Source: Branchinecta lynchi | Lineage: Eukaryota; Arthropoda; Branchiopoda; Anostraca; Branchinectidae | Direction of reading: 5' to 3' | Assembly (NCBI GenBank): GCA_023053575.1 | Contig: JAKZAP010000013.1 | Location: 1,374,001 to 1,438,000 of the forward strand | DNA: 64,000 nucleotides | Part shown: positions 7,060 to 17,342 of the stretch, in pieces | Layout: each line of letters begins with the position of its first letter | Numbering within the stretch: the stretch's first letter is position 1 | Position numbers and translations under genes: made by a program | Notes under the pieces: model-generated | The model's input: the letters and a program-made list of their open reading frames with translations, nothing else | Databases searched by the model: none | What the model was told of the DNA's origin: nothing

Positions 7060-7068
7060 TAATAAATG
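7060..7068 (+). promoter_or_regulatory. TAATAAATG start box of the last viral gene
   Basis: ATCATCCCCTAATAAATG ends in the start codon at 7066. TTAATAAAATC upstream contains AATAAA after the capsid stop. Confidence 0.55.
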
Positions 7069-7374
7069 GAGTCCACAAAGGAAGTCTTGAATACAATCAG
7101 AATGAATAAATACAATGAGACAATCAGGAAAGAAGAACTAGTGTTAGGTTTGAAATATACTATTGTTAAAATGAGAATTGCTAAGACAAAATATGGTGAT
7201 AAGTTGGTTGTGGTCATTAATCATAATGACAAACCCTGTGATTTGTTTATAACACAGAAATATAATGCCATTGCTAACGAATTACTTTTAAAGAAAAATC
7301 TAGTTTTGCAACCGATTGTACGCGAAAACAAAAACAAAGAAACATATGTGGATTTAGAACTGTTTACTCAGTAA
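7066..7374 (+). CDS. Small OB-fold-like protein, possible single-strand DNA-binding protein
   Basis: A 102-residue protein. Alternating hydrophobic strands LGLKYTIVKMRIAKTKYGDKL (about 27-48), then VVVINH and DLFITQKY, match the compact OB-fold-like proteins that many Polintons encode near the capsid or polymerase genes (pattern KY-x-I-x-x-x-R/K-x-x-x-TKYGD). A nucleoprotein or ssDNA-binding role is inference. It is the last gene of the co-oriented block; AT-rich non-coding DNA follows. Confidence 0.55.
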   Translation: MESTKEVLNTIRMNKYNETIRKEELVLGLKYTIVKMRIAKTKYGDKLVVVINHNDKPCDLFITQKYNAIANELLLKKNLVLQPIVRENKNKETYVDLELFTQ

Positions 7375-8467
7375 AAAATGAAAAATGTAAAAAAAAAGAA
7401 GTAGTAGTATATTGTAGTATTTTATATGTAGTAAAGGGTAATATTCTCATTTCTTGTATCCTTTATTTTGGAAGTAAGAAAATAAAAATGTTCTTAAAAA
7501 GGGGGATAATTTGGTAAAAAGGATGTTAAAATTTAAGAAATTGATGTTAAAATGGGGTTTTGAAATTGGGGGGAGGGTGGAGTGGGAGCCCCTTTATATA
7601 ACTACTTGCTAGAAATGTTTTCAAAATACGCTCGGATTTTACGCAGTGTGTAAATGGACGATCAAGGAGTAACAAAGACCTTTACCTCTTTCCGAAGCGA
7701 AGAAAGAGTCTCCAGGTGGCAGCCTCTCAAACTGGACGGCGAGTTTATTTTGGGGCAAAATATTTCGCAAACCGTTCACCTTTTCAACGGCATAGCGGAA
7801 AGCAGCCTCATCTCGCGCGTCACCCGAGTCAAAGAGACCTCCTGAAAAATTAAGAAAATGTATAAGCCAATCTTTCTTTTCTAGCCTGGCTTAGACAAAC
7901 CTCGTTTCTGAGAGCTTAGAACACACGATAAGGATTTCCCGGCCGGATATCCTGCACTTTAATCATCAAGTTCAAAAAATTTCAACTTTTCTATACGGAA
8001 GTAATGATGGTGCCAAAATCCGGGCAGGAATACTCTAGTTACGTTCGTTGCACTCCGGGCTGTCTCTGGTGTTTAGTCGCCAGTGTCTGGTTCTTCCCTT
8101 AAAACGCGATTTTTTGGTTCACCTGTGAGTTGATGAAAACTGGCTAACTCCTCGCCGAGGCCGGGCTCACGAGCAGGTTCTGGTTAGTCCGCACCGGTGA
8201 GATAAAACCGGACACTGGTTAGTTCAAAAACGGGTTATAAGACTGGTGAGAAGTCACCGGTGGATGGAGACCACCGGTGAGAACTCCCGTGATAAAGAAC
8301 GCAGCTTCTGTCCAAAACACGCCAGTGATCCTCAGGAAGAAGGAGTAAGCGTGTCCGTACGACTCAAACTCAGCGACTCAAACCCGGTGTCAATCAATCA
8401 CCGCGATCTTGGGCGCAGCTGTGACACCACTTTTGCCTTTCTTCCGGCAAGGAGAGATAGCCATCAA
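7375..8467. other. Right flank of the viral element and transition to host DNA
   Basis: No gene is supported here. 7375-7560 remains AT-rich like the viral block, with purine runs. Composition then shifts and 7560-7640 is G-rich. I find no inverted copy of the left minisatellite and no clear terminal repeat, so the right end may be deleted or short. A stretch at 8308-8450 recurs inverted near 43655-43765 and weakly near 34600-34690, so it is repetitive host DNA. Confidence 0.5.
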
Positions 8468-8772
8468 GAGCGTGTTCCACCCTTGTAACAATAGTTACTA
8501 TTAGTTACTATTTCCGTTCCATCCTCACGAAAAGTTACTACACTGGCCGTTCCAACCTTGTAGGAATAGTAACTAATAGTTACTATTTGCTTACCATGCT
8601 CGGGAGCGTGGTAAGCGTAGTAACTACGCATCTCTGGAACGTGATTGGTCGGATTCGCCCCTGGCGTGAGATCCTGCTGGAAAATAGAAAAATCGTTCCA
8701 GCCTTGACGGCAAAAAGCCAGAATTCATGACGTCATGCGTAGTAACTACGGTAAGTAGGATGGAACACGCTC
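8468..8772. mobile_element. TIR element family D, copy 1
   Basis: A 305-bp non-autonomous element. The terminal inverted repeats are GAGCGTGTTCCA and TGGAACACGCTC. A 3-bp direct repeat CAA flanks it on both sides. The interior has several AGTAACTA-type repeats and GACGTCATGCGTAG. It encodes no protein. Confidence 0.85.
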
Positions 8773-8951
8773 CAAGAGTATTCAAGTCTGGGAGCTCCCG
8801 CTGCTAATCGTGTGTTCGCACTATTATATAAGGTTTGAAGACAAGCTGACCATAAAATAGAAAAATTGGAGATTTCCGGGTTTTTTTTCGCACATCATCT
8901 TGGAGGGGTAAACTAGCTGATCAAGAAAAAACCTCCGAAAATCTCCTTTTT

Positions 8952-9388
8952 TATGGCACTTGCCCTTCGGACAAGTGTCATATAGCGATCGCAATTTCTG
9001 TCCGTCCGTCGGTCTGTCGGTCTGTCCAGGTTTTGCTAGTTCGGGCACTCCCACATAAGCTAGGACGATAAAACTTGGCAGGCGTATCAGGGACCCTAAA
9101 TGATTAAGTTGGAAATAGTCACTTCCCCCATCCGAGCACCGTGGGGGAGTGGAGAACTTGATATTTGGAAAGACCTCATGCCTCAGACGACCCACTTAAA
9201 ATCCGGACCGGATCCGGTGACTTTTGGGGGGGAGCTGGAGGGGGCAACCGGAAATATTGGAAAACGCTATGAGTGGAGGGATCGAGATGAAATTTGGTGG
9301 GAAGACACCTAGCAAACACTAGATATAATTGACATAACCGAGCCGTGCCTACTCGTAACAAGTGCCATATGAGCTCGTAGCTCTTGTT
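8952..9388 (+). mobile_element. HINE-like element family B, short copy 1
   Basis: It starts with the hairpin TATGGCACTTGCCCTTCGG/ACAAGTGTCATA, then a (GTCCGTCCGTCGGTCT) microsatellite, the family body with a single tandem unit, and the end AAGTGCCATATGAGCTCG...CTCTTGTT. The architecture matches Helentron-associated elements (DINE-1, pearl). No transposase is encoded. Confidence 0.75.
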
Positions 9389-9796
9389 TCTATTTTATTC
9401 GCACTATTATGTACAGACGATCAGGGTTTGGTGTTCGCGGATTGAAATTCCTTTCCTGGTTTTCGCCACCATCATCACTTCCATATGGAAGAGTTGAGAT
9501 TCTTTCAACTTGATGATAAAAGTGCAGAAAATCCGGCCACGGAAATCTTGGTTGTTTGTTCCCACTGTTACCAACCCGTTTGTTCGTTTTGCACCAACAG
9601 GTTGCGTCTCGACGTTAATACACAGGGTTGAATTTCCCACAAAGCTGACTACGCCTTAAGGTACAGCTACAGCCTGCATTAATGTAGCTTTTAAACGGAC
9701 AAGAAATCCCGTCGGGTAGAAAGGAAGACGACTAGAAAGAAAGTCTAGCGGGGCCAGAATCCTTTCATGATGACAGGACTACAAAAGGCAGCTTAT
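9389..9796. other. Host non-coding stretch
   Basis: No gene or structured repeat is recognised between two HINE-like elements. Confidence 0.4.
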
Positions 9797-11253
9797 TTTT
9801 GGGATCCCAAAACGTAAGTGGAGGGATACCTATGACATCGCAAAAGTTGTCCGTCTGTCCGTCCGTCCGTCCCTCCGTCTGTCCGTCCGTCCGTCCGTCT
9901 GTCCGTCCGTCCGTCTGTAAGCACGATAACTCTCGAAGAGAATGAGATATTTTGATGAAACTTGGTGAGAAGGTTCGTTGGGTCGTCGGACCAGTCAAGT
10001 TCGTAGATGGGCTTTATAGCTCTACATTTAGGGGTGGGGGAGGGGATTGAAATTAAGGGACAAACAAAATATTTTTAAACAGCTAATGTGATAGTCGATT
10101 ATGGGGTAAGAAGACATGCTGAACACGATGGTGAAAACCATTTTGTCATCGGACAAGTAGTTCGTCCGGAATCCGGCCAAAACCGGAAAGTTTGTTGAAA
10201 GTAAAAGTTTTATTTGAAGTTGATTAGATGTTCGATTTAGGGGTAGGAAGACATGCTGAAGACGATGGTGAAAATTATTTTCTCGACGGACAAGTATTTC
10301 GCCCGGAATCCGGCCCAAACCGGAAAGTTTGTTGAAAGTAAAAGTTTTATTTGAAATTGATTAGAAGTTCGATTTAGGGGTAGGAAGACATGCTGAAGAC
10401 AATGGTGAAAACTATTTTCTTGATGGACAAGTATTTCGCCCGGAATCCGGCCCAAACCGGAAAGTTTGTTGAAAGTAAAAGTTTTATTTGAAGTTGATTA
10501 AATGCTCGATTTAGAGGTAGGGAGACATGCTGAAGACGATGGTGAAAACTATTTTCTCGACGGACAAGTATTTCGACCGGAATCCGGCCCAAACCGGAAA
10601 GTTTGTCAAAATTAAAAGTTTAATTTGGAGTTGATTGGATGTTGGATTTAGGGCAAGAAGACATGCTGAACACTTATGTGAAAACAAGTTTCTACCCGGA
10701 CATGTAGTTCGTCCGGAATCCGGCCAAAACCGGAAAACTGTTGGAAGTCAAAGTTTTATTTCGAGTTGATTAGATAAGCGATTTAGGGGTAAGAAGAGAT
10801 GCTGAGTCCCTGTGTGACAATCGTATTTTACCCGGACATATAGTTCGACCGGAATCCGGCTGGAATCGGAAAATTTGTTATAAGCTAAATTTCTATTTGA
10901 AGTTGATTAGATGTTCATTACTGGGGAAAGAAGATACCCTGATTTCGTCTTTGAGCTTTCTTTTTTCGCCGGACAAGTAGTTCTGGAGTTCGGCCGGAAC
11001 CGGGAAATTGGCAGAAGTGGCAGGAAGTTTTCGTCAAAACAGATATGACTCATAGGGGTAAACACACATGCTGAATCCAAATCTGAACTTGGTTTTCTCA
11101 GGTGATTAGCTATTTGGCCTTAATCTGTTTCTGAATTTTAATTGTAAAAATGTTCAAGGAGTCTGGCGAAGACTGGATCTGGCTAAGACAAGACCCAGTT
11201 GTCTGGATCAGATATTGAATTTTTGGGATCCCATCGAAACCTTTGGTCTTGTT
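9797..11253 (+). mobile_element. HINE-like element family A, copy 1
   Basis: It begins TTTTGGGATCCCAAAACGTA, followed by a (GTCY)n microsatellite at 9848-9916, the segment ATATTTTGATGAAACTTGGTG, seven tandem units of about 137 bp, and the end TTTGGGATCCCATCGAAACC...GGTCTTGTT. The same order occurs at 28199, 33191 and, inverted, 48053. Short frames of 72-96 codons here are only periodic readings of the tandem units. Confidence 0.8.
10080..11060. repeat. 137-bp tandem core of family A
   Basis: Seven units, marked by GACATGCTGAA at about 10112, 10250, 10388, 10524, 10661, 10798 and a diverged one near 10930. Each contains a (C)CGGAATCCGGCC core with dyad character. Units decay in identity to the right. 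Confidence 0.85.
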
Positions 11254-11639
11254 ACATCTGCTATCTGGGTACACTTCACCCGGATCTCTAGTAATAACGT
11301 TCAGATTGTGCGTTGCTTGCATGACAACCCACAATTCATCCAGACGCGGACAATTTGAATTTCAACAGAAGCCTATATTTTCATGTGCGACGGACGCTAA
11401 GCTCGGAAAAGTCACGGCTGAATAAAGTAAGAAAGAGAGATAAGATGTGTCTTGCAAGGACATTTGATGATAATAAGATGCATCTTGCAAGCCACTTTTC
11501 TTTTATTTTTCGGCAATGGCTTACATTTATAGTTGCTAAATATTTCAAGCGTAAAGGGACAAGCACACACAGATACCACAAATAGGTTCATTCAATCAAA
11601 TTGATTATATGTGGAGAATGGATAAACTAAGTAACACAT
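11254..11639. other. Host non-coding stretch
   Basis: Nothing recognised; frames of up to 76 codons lack family features. Confidence 0.35.
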
Positions 11640-11989
11640 TTTCCCCTCCAATTCCCCCTCCAGATTCATCGGATCCGATCCAGACTTGAGATGAGACATT
11701 TGAGACACGAGATCTTTCCAGATATCAAGTTTCACTAAGATCCGATCGCCCGTTCGAAAGTTATCAACGTCCCTATTTTCCGGATTCCACCACCTCCCCC
11801 TCCCACCACGGTGGTCGGATCGGGCAAGTGACTATTTCCAAGTTAGTTTAATCGGGTCCCTGATATGCCTGCCAAGTTTCATCGTCCTAGCATATCTGGA
11901 AGTACGCTAACTCGTAAACACCGGACTGACCGACCGACCGACGGAAATGTGATCGGTATATGGCACTTGACCGGAAGGCAAGTGCCATA
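11640..11989 (-). mobile_element. HINE-like family B, truncated inverted copy
   Basis: Reads on the - strand from the hairpin TATGGCACTTGCCTTCCGG...CAAGTGCCATA (11954-11989) through a (GTCG)n run into the body. The far end is missing before 11640. Confidence 0.7.
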
Positions 11990-12602
11990 AAAACTGGATA
12001 AACTGTCTTGTTGTCATCCGCGGGCATACGTCACGTAAATTATCTCTCCGTCAGATGCAAACAGAAGCTCCTACGTACGAGCTAAGAGGATAAACAGCCC
12101 AATTAAGTCTGCGATTTTTGACCTCAGAAATATTCTTTCAAAAAATTTTGGAGCAAAGATATTGTGTTGTCCCCAGATAGGCCGTCTATTCCCCCCCTCC
12201 CTCCCGTCGTCCGTGTGTCGGTCCGAGAGAAACACTGGCAATCAGTTTTCTCCATATCCTGCTAAATTCTTCTGCCCAATTTTTACTTAGTTTCATCCCA
12301 TCATTTATTCTTGGTCACATCTTGTAAGTGTATTAGTTAATCTGTTTCGTTTTTGTGTATTTCTTAAATAATTTATTCCACTTCTAGCTATAAGCTTTTG
12401 GAAATAAATTTGATTGATCTATTGATTTAGTTTCAAAGTTGAAGGATGTTTTTAAAAGCCTGATGTTAAAATGAAAGAAACAGGATCACGACCAATGAAA
12501 CTATCCCAGTTAAAATGTGATCACGCAGAGTTGTGACAGCGATGCACTACGTTTTGGTGGATTCACTTTTTCAACGGCCTCACACGGAAACTGATTCTTT
12601 AC
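11990..12602. other. Intron-like or intergenic host DNA
   Basis: No gene recognised. If the receptor exon on the - strand is real, this is the start of its first intron. A C-rich run lies near 12195-12205. Confidence 0.35.
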
Positions 12603-12681
12603 CTATTCGAATAACGTCCGGTAGAGCAAATGCATCACTCACGAAACAAACAAGCAAAAACAAACACAAATATCTCCTCAT
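12603..12681 (-). CDS. Probable first coding exon of an ionotropic glutamate receptor subunit
   Basis: On the - strand an ATG (12681-12679) opens 26 codons. They begin with an excellent signal peptide (MRRYLCLFLLVCFVSDAFA) and run into LPDVIRI plus the first base of a Gly codon. A consensus donor G|GTAAAG follows at 12602. The sequence LPDVIRIG right after a signal peptide is how the amino-terminal ligand-binding domain of invertebrate kainate-type glutamate receptors begins. The rest of the gene would lie toward lower coordinates, but I find no further exons before the window edge, so the first intron would be over 12 kb or the exon is isolated. The call rests on a short match; another secreted protein is possible. 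Confidence 0.45.
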
Positions 12682-12819
12682 GTCACAACCACAGCGACTC
12701 AACTCCGAGAAAATGTGTGGCACTTTCCCAAACACACACAGATTCCCGCAGTGCCAGAAACTAACTTCCCTGGGAACCAAGGGCCGACCTCCATCGAGTT
12801 GATGTTATGTGTGTTGTGA

Positions 12820-14149
12820 GTTTGCAATCAACTAGGTAAATTTAGTCAGGGGCGTCATTTGCCCAATCTTAGCTCTCCAACGGGGTCTACAGTGACCCAC
12901 GAACAAATCACAAAATCAGCGAAAGGCAGACCATGGACAAGCTGACCTATCTTATCTTATTTGCTTGAGTGACCACACAGAAGTCAAAGTATTAGAAAGA
13001 AAGCGATTTACTTTCGAGTTAACTGAAAATTTTCACCATAAAAATTACCGTCGGTGTTGTAACCTTGTCTAAAGTTTGGCGGTCAGAAGCGAATCCGGAA
13101 CAGTGGACCATTATATTTACGCTACACTTTCCTTCTATACGACTGATCAGTTTTGGATACTACCGTACTCTTATTTTACATTTTTTAATTAGTTGTGTAT
13201 TTTTGGCTTACCTAGGTTGAATTTATATTATAAAATGTCAAGGGGGCGCGGAACGACGCCGTTGCCTGCCCCTAGGGCCACTGCTGTTGTCATCCAATCC
13301 AACAAAAACCAGTGCTAATGTTACTTGAAATTTGTACAGTTGTTCGCCTGTCGCACTGTAGTAGTTGCCCATGACTTCCAATTGGTAAATTCTTCGGACT
13401 CGCCAGGCATTGGCCAGTCGACGTTTTAAGGTCGTCACTGCAACCCCAAGCAGTTGGAACCACCCTTCTCCCCAAGATCTTATGGGCTTCATCGTGATAA
13501 CGAAGTTCTGAACCGAACAAATGACCCTTCCTCTCATCAAATCCGCGATTTTTCATTTAAAAACCCACATATTTCAAGTGTGTCTAAAATGTGTCAACTA
13601 TAGGCATATAGGCCCCCCCCCCGAAACATACAAAAATACTCATTTTTATAGGCTTTTCCCTCTGATCTATGTCTTTTTTGTACTTTTTTGTGCGACCCGC
13701 AGGCAAACCCCCCCCCCCGAAAGGCAACCCCCCCCCCCCGAAATAAATTCCTCGACGGGCCTGTGTGTGACGATGTAACTTAACAAGGGACTTTTACCGT
13801 GACACTTAAACCAGAAAGAAAATCTCTACATTGTCAAAGCCGAAGGTTGCGGGTTCAAACCCCACTCGGTGAGCATTTTAACTTTTCTGTACAGTCAAAG
13901 GGCGAATGCGGTCAAATATACTGTAAAAAAAAAAATCTTGCAGTATTTGCTCCTGCTGGGATTCATCTTGTCTCTGGAAAGATAATCTGATCTCTAATTC
14001 GGATTAATCTTATTTTAGTAGACATAGAATTAATCCCAATAGCAAATACAGTACAAACAGTATAAATACGTACAACATGGTAAAAATAAGTTACTATTCC
14101 TCTCGCAGGGTTTTAGGGAAAAATACTAAAGTTTACGTAACCTGATTTC
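12820..14149. other. Host non-coding DNA with poly-C tracts
   Basis: No supported gene. C-runs occur at about 13613-13622, 13708-13717 and 13729-13738. GGTTGCGGGTTCAAACCCC near 13846 looks like a Pol III B-box, but no complete tRNA folds around it. Confidence 0.4.
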
Positions 14150-14600
14150 TTATGTACAAAAAAGATCGATTTACCGATGAGACTTGAACTTAGCCGCTTT
14201 GCTCGACAAAGATTTACAAAATTTGACTTCGTATGTATAAAGCAGATCCCGATTTGCAGATCCGAGGCTTAAACTTTCTTCTTCGCCCGACGTAGTTTAC
14301 AGAATTTGATTTCTTTTGATTGATGAATTTGATTTGATTTCTTCAGCCGACGTAGTTTACAGAATTTGATTTCTTCCATGTACAACAATCACGATTTGCC
14401 GACGAGATAAACTTTTGGGCTTTGCCCTGCAAAGGTTTACAGAATTCGATTTCTTATGTATAAAAGATCTAGATGTGCCGACGAGACAAACTTCGCCCGA
14501 CAAAAGCTTTACAAAACTTGATTTCTTACTTACAAAAAAGATCCCGATGTGCCGAGAGACTTGAACGTTCGGTCTTCGTCCGAAAAAAGTTGCAAAAAGC
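14150..14600. repeat. Diverged 75-80 bp minisatellite
   Basis: Five to six units with the theme TTTACAGAATTTGATTTCTT, then a lysine-codon-like AAAAAGATC and CCGACGAGACTTGAAC, then CGCCCGACAAAG. Units differ by indels, so the array is old. No coding function is seen. Confidence 0.75.
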
Positions 14601-15109
14601 CTTTCACTTTTAAGCCAGGAAGGGCCTAAAAGCAAGAACAAATAATCAGATAGGACCTCCGTCTTTGGTCCATGCAGCGACTATGGAATATGGACACCCC
14701 GGCTAAACTGAGCGGAGCTAGAGGCACTTGCTCTTGCTTGAGTTGATACTCGTCTACTTTCGTCTTCGCAATTGCTCATCGCAGAGCAATAAGTGCAGGA
14801 GGCGCGCGTGACCCGCTCTGGAGCACGTCCAGAGAACCAATCAGCTTTGACTTTGAAAGTATCTTCTACGCGGCTCCACAGCGATATACCTATTTGTAGA
14901 GGTAACGAACCGTGATAATAATGCCGCATACCTCCTAACCTCCGCTCGTTTGCATCGGGCAGGGGACGGGGAAACATTCGACTCCGCATGGTCATATTAA
15001 ATCATATATGACGGTGCAAGACAGATAAGTCAGGTACATTTTATTAGAGCTATATTTCGGTTTGTTAGAGTCATATTAAATCGGTCGAACGAACTGACAG
15101 TTCAACTTT

Positions 15110-15470
15110 TCAACAGCCTGATCGTGCCAATCGCTCTATATGGGTGTGAGTACGTCCTGGACCCTGAAGATCGAAAATGAGCGCAACCTACTTGCATTTG
15201 AGATGAGATGTCTCCGCCACATTGCAAGAATCACCTAGACCGAGCATATGAACAATGAGGAGGTAAGAAGACGGCTGAAGTCCCCAACACAATCCTAAAC
15301 ACAATCAAACTACAGCAACTGCGATGGCTTGGGGCATGTCAAAAGAATGCACCACGACCGTCTACCAAAAATTTCGCTCCAAGGCACCATAGATGGATCC
15401 CGACCACGAGGCAGACCACGCAACGCAAGAGGGGGATCCCATTGAGGGGCAGTCCCATGAGGATGGACGG
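15110..15470 (+). pseudogene. LINE fragment: 3' end of reverse transcriptase ORF
   Basis: In three successive frames the + strand encodes the post-RT region typical of RTE/CR1-type LINE proteins: PIALYGCE, then WTLKIENERNLLAFEMRCLR, then NEEVRRRLK and LRWLG, then RMHHDRLPK and PRGRPR. At least three frameshifts and an in-frame stop separate them, so it is dead. The catalytic domain is absent. Confidence 0.75.
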
Positions 15471-15479
15471 GACTTAAGT

Positions 15480-16201
15480 AAGTAAGCATGGTCATATTAC
15501 TTAGATACGGAAACGGAGGTTCTATCTGATTATTTGTTCTTGCTAAAAGTCACAAAAAGAAAACTCTTTCTCTCTGCAACAGTTACGCCGATTTGGATGA
15601 AATTTCTACCAGACAGACATGCCAAACACAAACACAGCGGGAGATACGGCACTGCTACAGCTAATAACTCAGTTCCGAGAAAAATGTTGCTAATAACCAT
15701 TTGGAAAAACACTGTCAGTATATACAGATTCAAGCATAGATTCAATAATATTTATTCAAAATGCAGTAGGTTAGTGCAGTTTCTAATCTCGATGACATGA
15801 AATCACAAGCGTCAGATAATATGCCTGAATTCAGTCAGGAAATCCATAAACTGGAGAGCCAAAATCACAAATTTAGTGATCAGCTTTCATTAGTTATGTT
15901 TTTGACCTGAATTCTCAGTTGTCATTTGTCGCCTCTCAATTCCTGTACAAATTACCATTTCTTGCTCTTATTGCTTCTCCATTCTCGCTTTTGACAAAAA
16001 CACTAATTCATCCACCATTAAAACCAGCTTGTACAGGTTGGACATCTGCCCATTGTTGACCAATCAGGAAGAAGAACGAAGAAGGAGAACCACGAAAAAA
16101 AAAAAAAAATTAAACGAACTGACCATCCAAGAAACTTCTCAATCTGCAGCAAAGCTTTCCCCATTCGGACAAAAAAAGAAAAAAAAAGAAAATTGGCTTC
16201 A
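15480..16201. other. Host non-coding DNA left of the rDNA fragment
   Basis: No gene recognised. A-rich runs at 16097-16109 and 16172-16190 lie close to the point where 18S similarity stops. Confidence 0.35.
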
Positions 16202-17110
16202 TCTAGCGTCGCAGTACGAATGCCCCCGTCTGTCTCTATTAACCATTACCTCAAGTCCAGAAAACCAACAAAATAAGACCGAGGTCCTATTCCATCATTC
16301 CATGCTGTGATATTCAGGCGCGGAGCACCTGCTTTAAGCACTCTAATTTGTTCAAAGTAAACGTACCGGCCACCCAGGACACTCGGTTAAGAGCACCCCG
16401 GACAGTCCGGTGGACTGTCCAATCAAGGCAGTGCACACCGCGAGGCGGCACCACCTGATCGAGACCGATATCCAACTACGAGCTTTTTAACCGCAGCAAC
16501 TTTAATATACGCTATTGGAGCTGGAGTTACCGCGGCTGCTGGCACCAGACTTGCCCTCCAATAGGTCCTCGTTAAAGGATTTAAAGTGTACTCATTCCAA
16601 TCACAGGGCCTCGGATGAGTCCTGCATCGTTATTTTTCGTCACTACCTCCCCGTGCCGGGAGTGGGTAATTTGCGCGCCTGCTGCCTTCCTTGGATGTGG
16701 TAGCCGTTTCTCAGGCTCCCTCTCCGGAATCGAACCCCGATTCCCCGTTACCCGTTGCAACCATGGTAGGCGCATAACCTACCATCGACAGTTGATAAGG
16801 CAGACATTTGAAAGATGCGTCGCCGGTGCTAGACCATGCGATCGGCACAAAGTTATTCAGAGTCACCAAGATACGGACCGAAGTCCGATTGGTCTTGATC
16901 TAATAAAAGCACCCCTTCCGTAAGGTCGGGGCTATTGTGCATGTATTAGCTCTAGAATTACCACAGTTATCCAAGTAGGATAGTACGATCTAAGGAACCA
17001 TAACTGATTTATTGAGCCATTCGCGGTTTCGCTGCATAACAGCTTGTACTTAGACATGCATGGCTTAATCTTTGAGACAAGCATATGCTACTGGCAGGAT
17101 CAACCAGGTA
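16202..17110 (-). rRNA. 18S rRNA, 5' half only (truncated)
   Basis: Read on the - strand it starts with the universal ACCTGGTTGATCCTGCCAGT at 17109. It continues through TCTAGAGCTAATACATGCA, the GCCGCGGTAACTCCAGCTC core near 16530, and GGAATAGGACCTCGGTC near 16280, reaching GCATTCGTACTGCGACGCTAG. There similarity stops abruptly at about 16202. About 909 bases, half of a normal 18S, are present and well conserved. No 5.8S or 28S follows in the window. The copy is a dispersed rDNA fragment rather than an array unit. A few unusual bases near the 3' side may be lineage-specific or early decay. Confidence 0.93.
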
Positions 17111-17342
17111 ACTGCTGTGAACCTCGCCGAAGCGAGGACACTCAGTTCGAGACGGTCCCACTGGACCCGTCTCTTCTCATTCAACATACGAGAAACGTCT
17201 TGAAAAAGACGCTCTCTGTTTCGCATCGACAATGGGCCAGTTCTCTCGCACATACCGTCCACCCGACGGATTCGTCAATTTCGTGCTGCTTCCTCGTTCC
17301 ACTTCCAGTCAATCATGAAATGCGAAACAGGAGAACTGAGAC
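17111..17342 (-). other. Probable 5' external transcribed spacer attached to the 18S fragment
   Basis: It is continuous with the 18S 5' end and GC-balanced, with short inverted repeats (for example around GCTTCGGCGAGG). It ends where a TIR element begins. Assignment rests on position, since spacers are not conserved. Confidence 0.45.

Noticed and set aside
7654..7845. 63-codon frame after the viral block as a twelfth viral gene
   Set aside because: Base composition is host-like, the ATG is not in a TAAATG box, and no viral domain is recognisable.
10028..10592. Three similar 72-96 codon frames on the - strand starting MGRIP
   Set aside because: They are the same 137-bp tandem unit read repeatedly; periodicity is in DNA and no protein feature is conserved.
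13238..13556. Two overlapping - strand frames of 88 and 100 codons as a gene
   Set aside because: No recognisable domain in either frame and no splice or codon evidence; possibly a transposase remnant, but I cannot support it.
13826..13875. tRNA gene suggested by GGTTGCGGGTTCAAACCCC
   Set aside because: Only a T-arm/B-box-like segment is present; there is no matching acceptor stem, D-arm or anticodon arm upstream.
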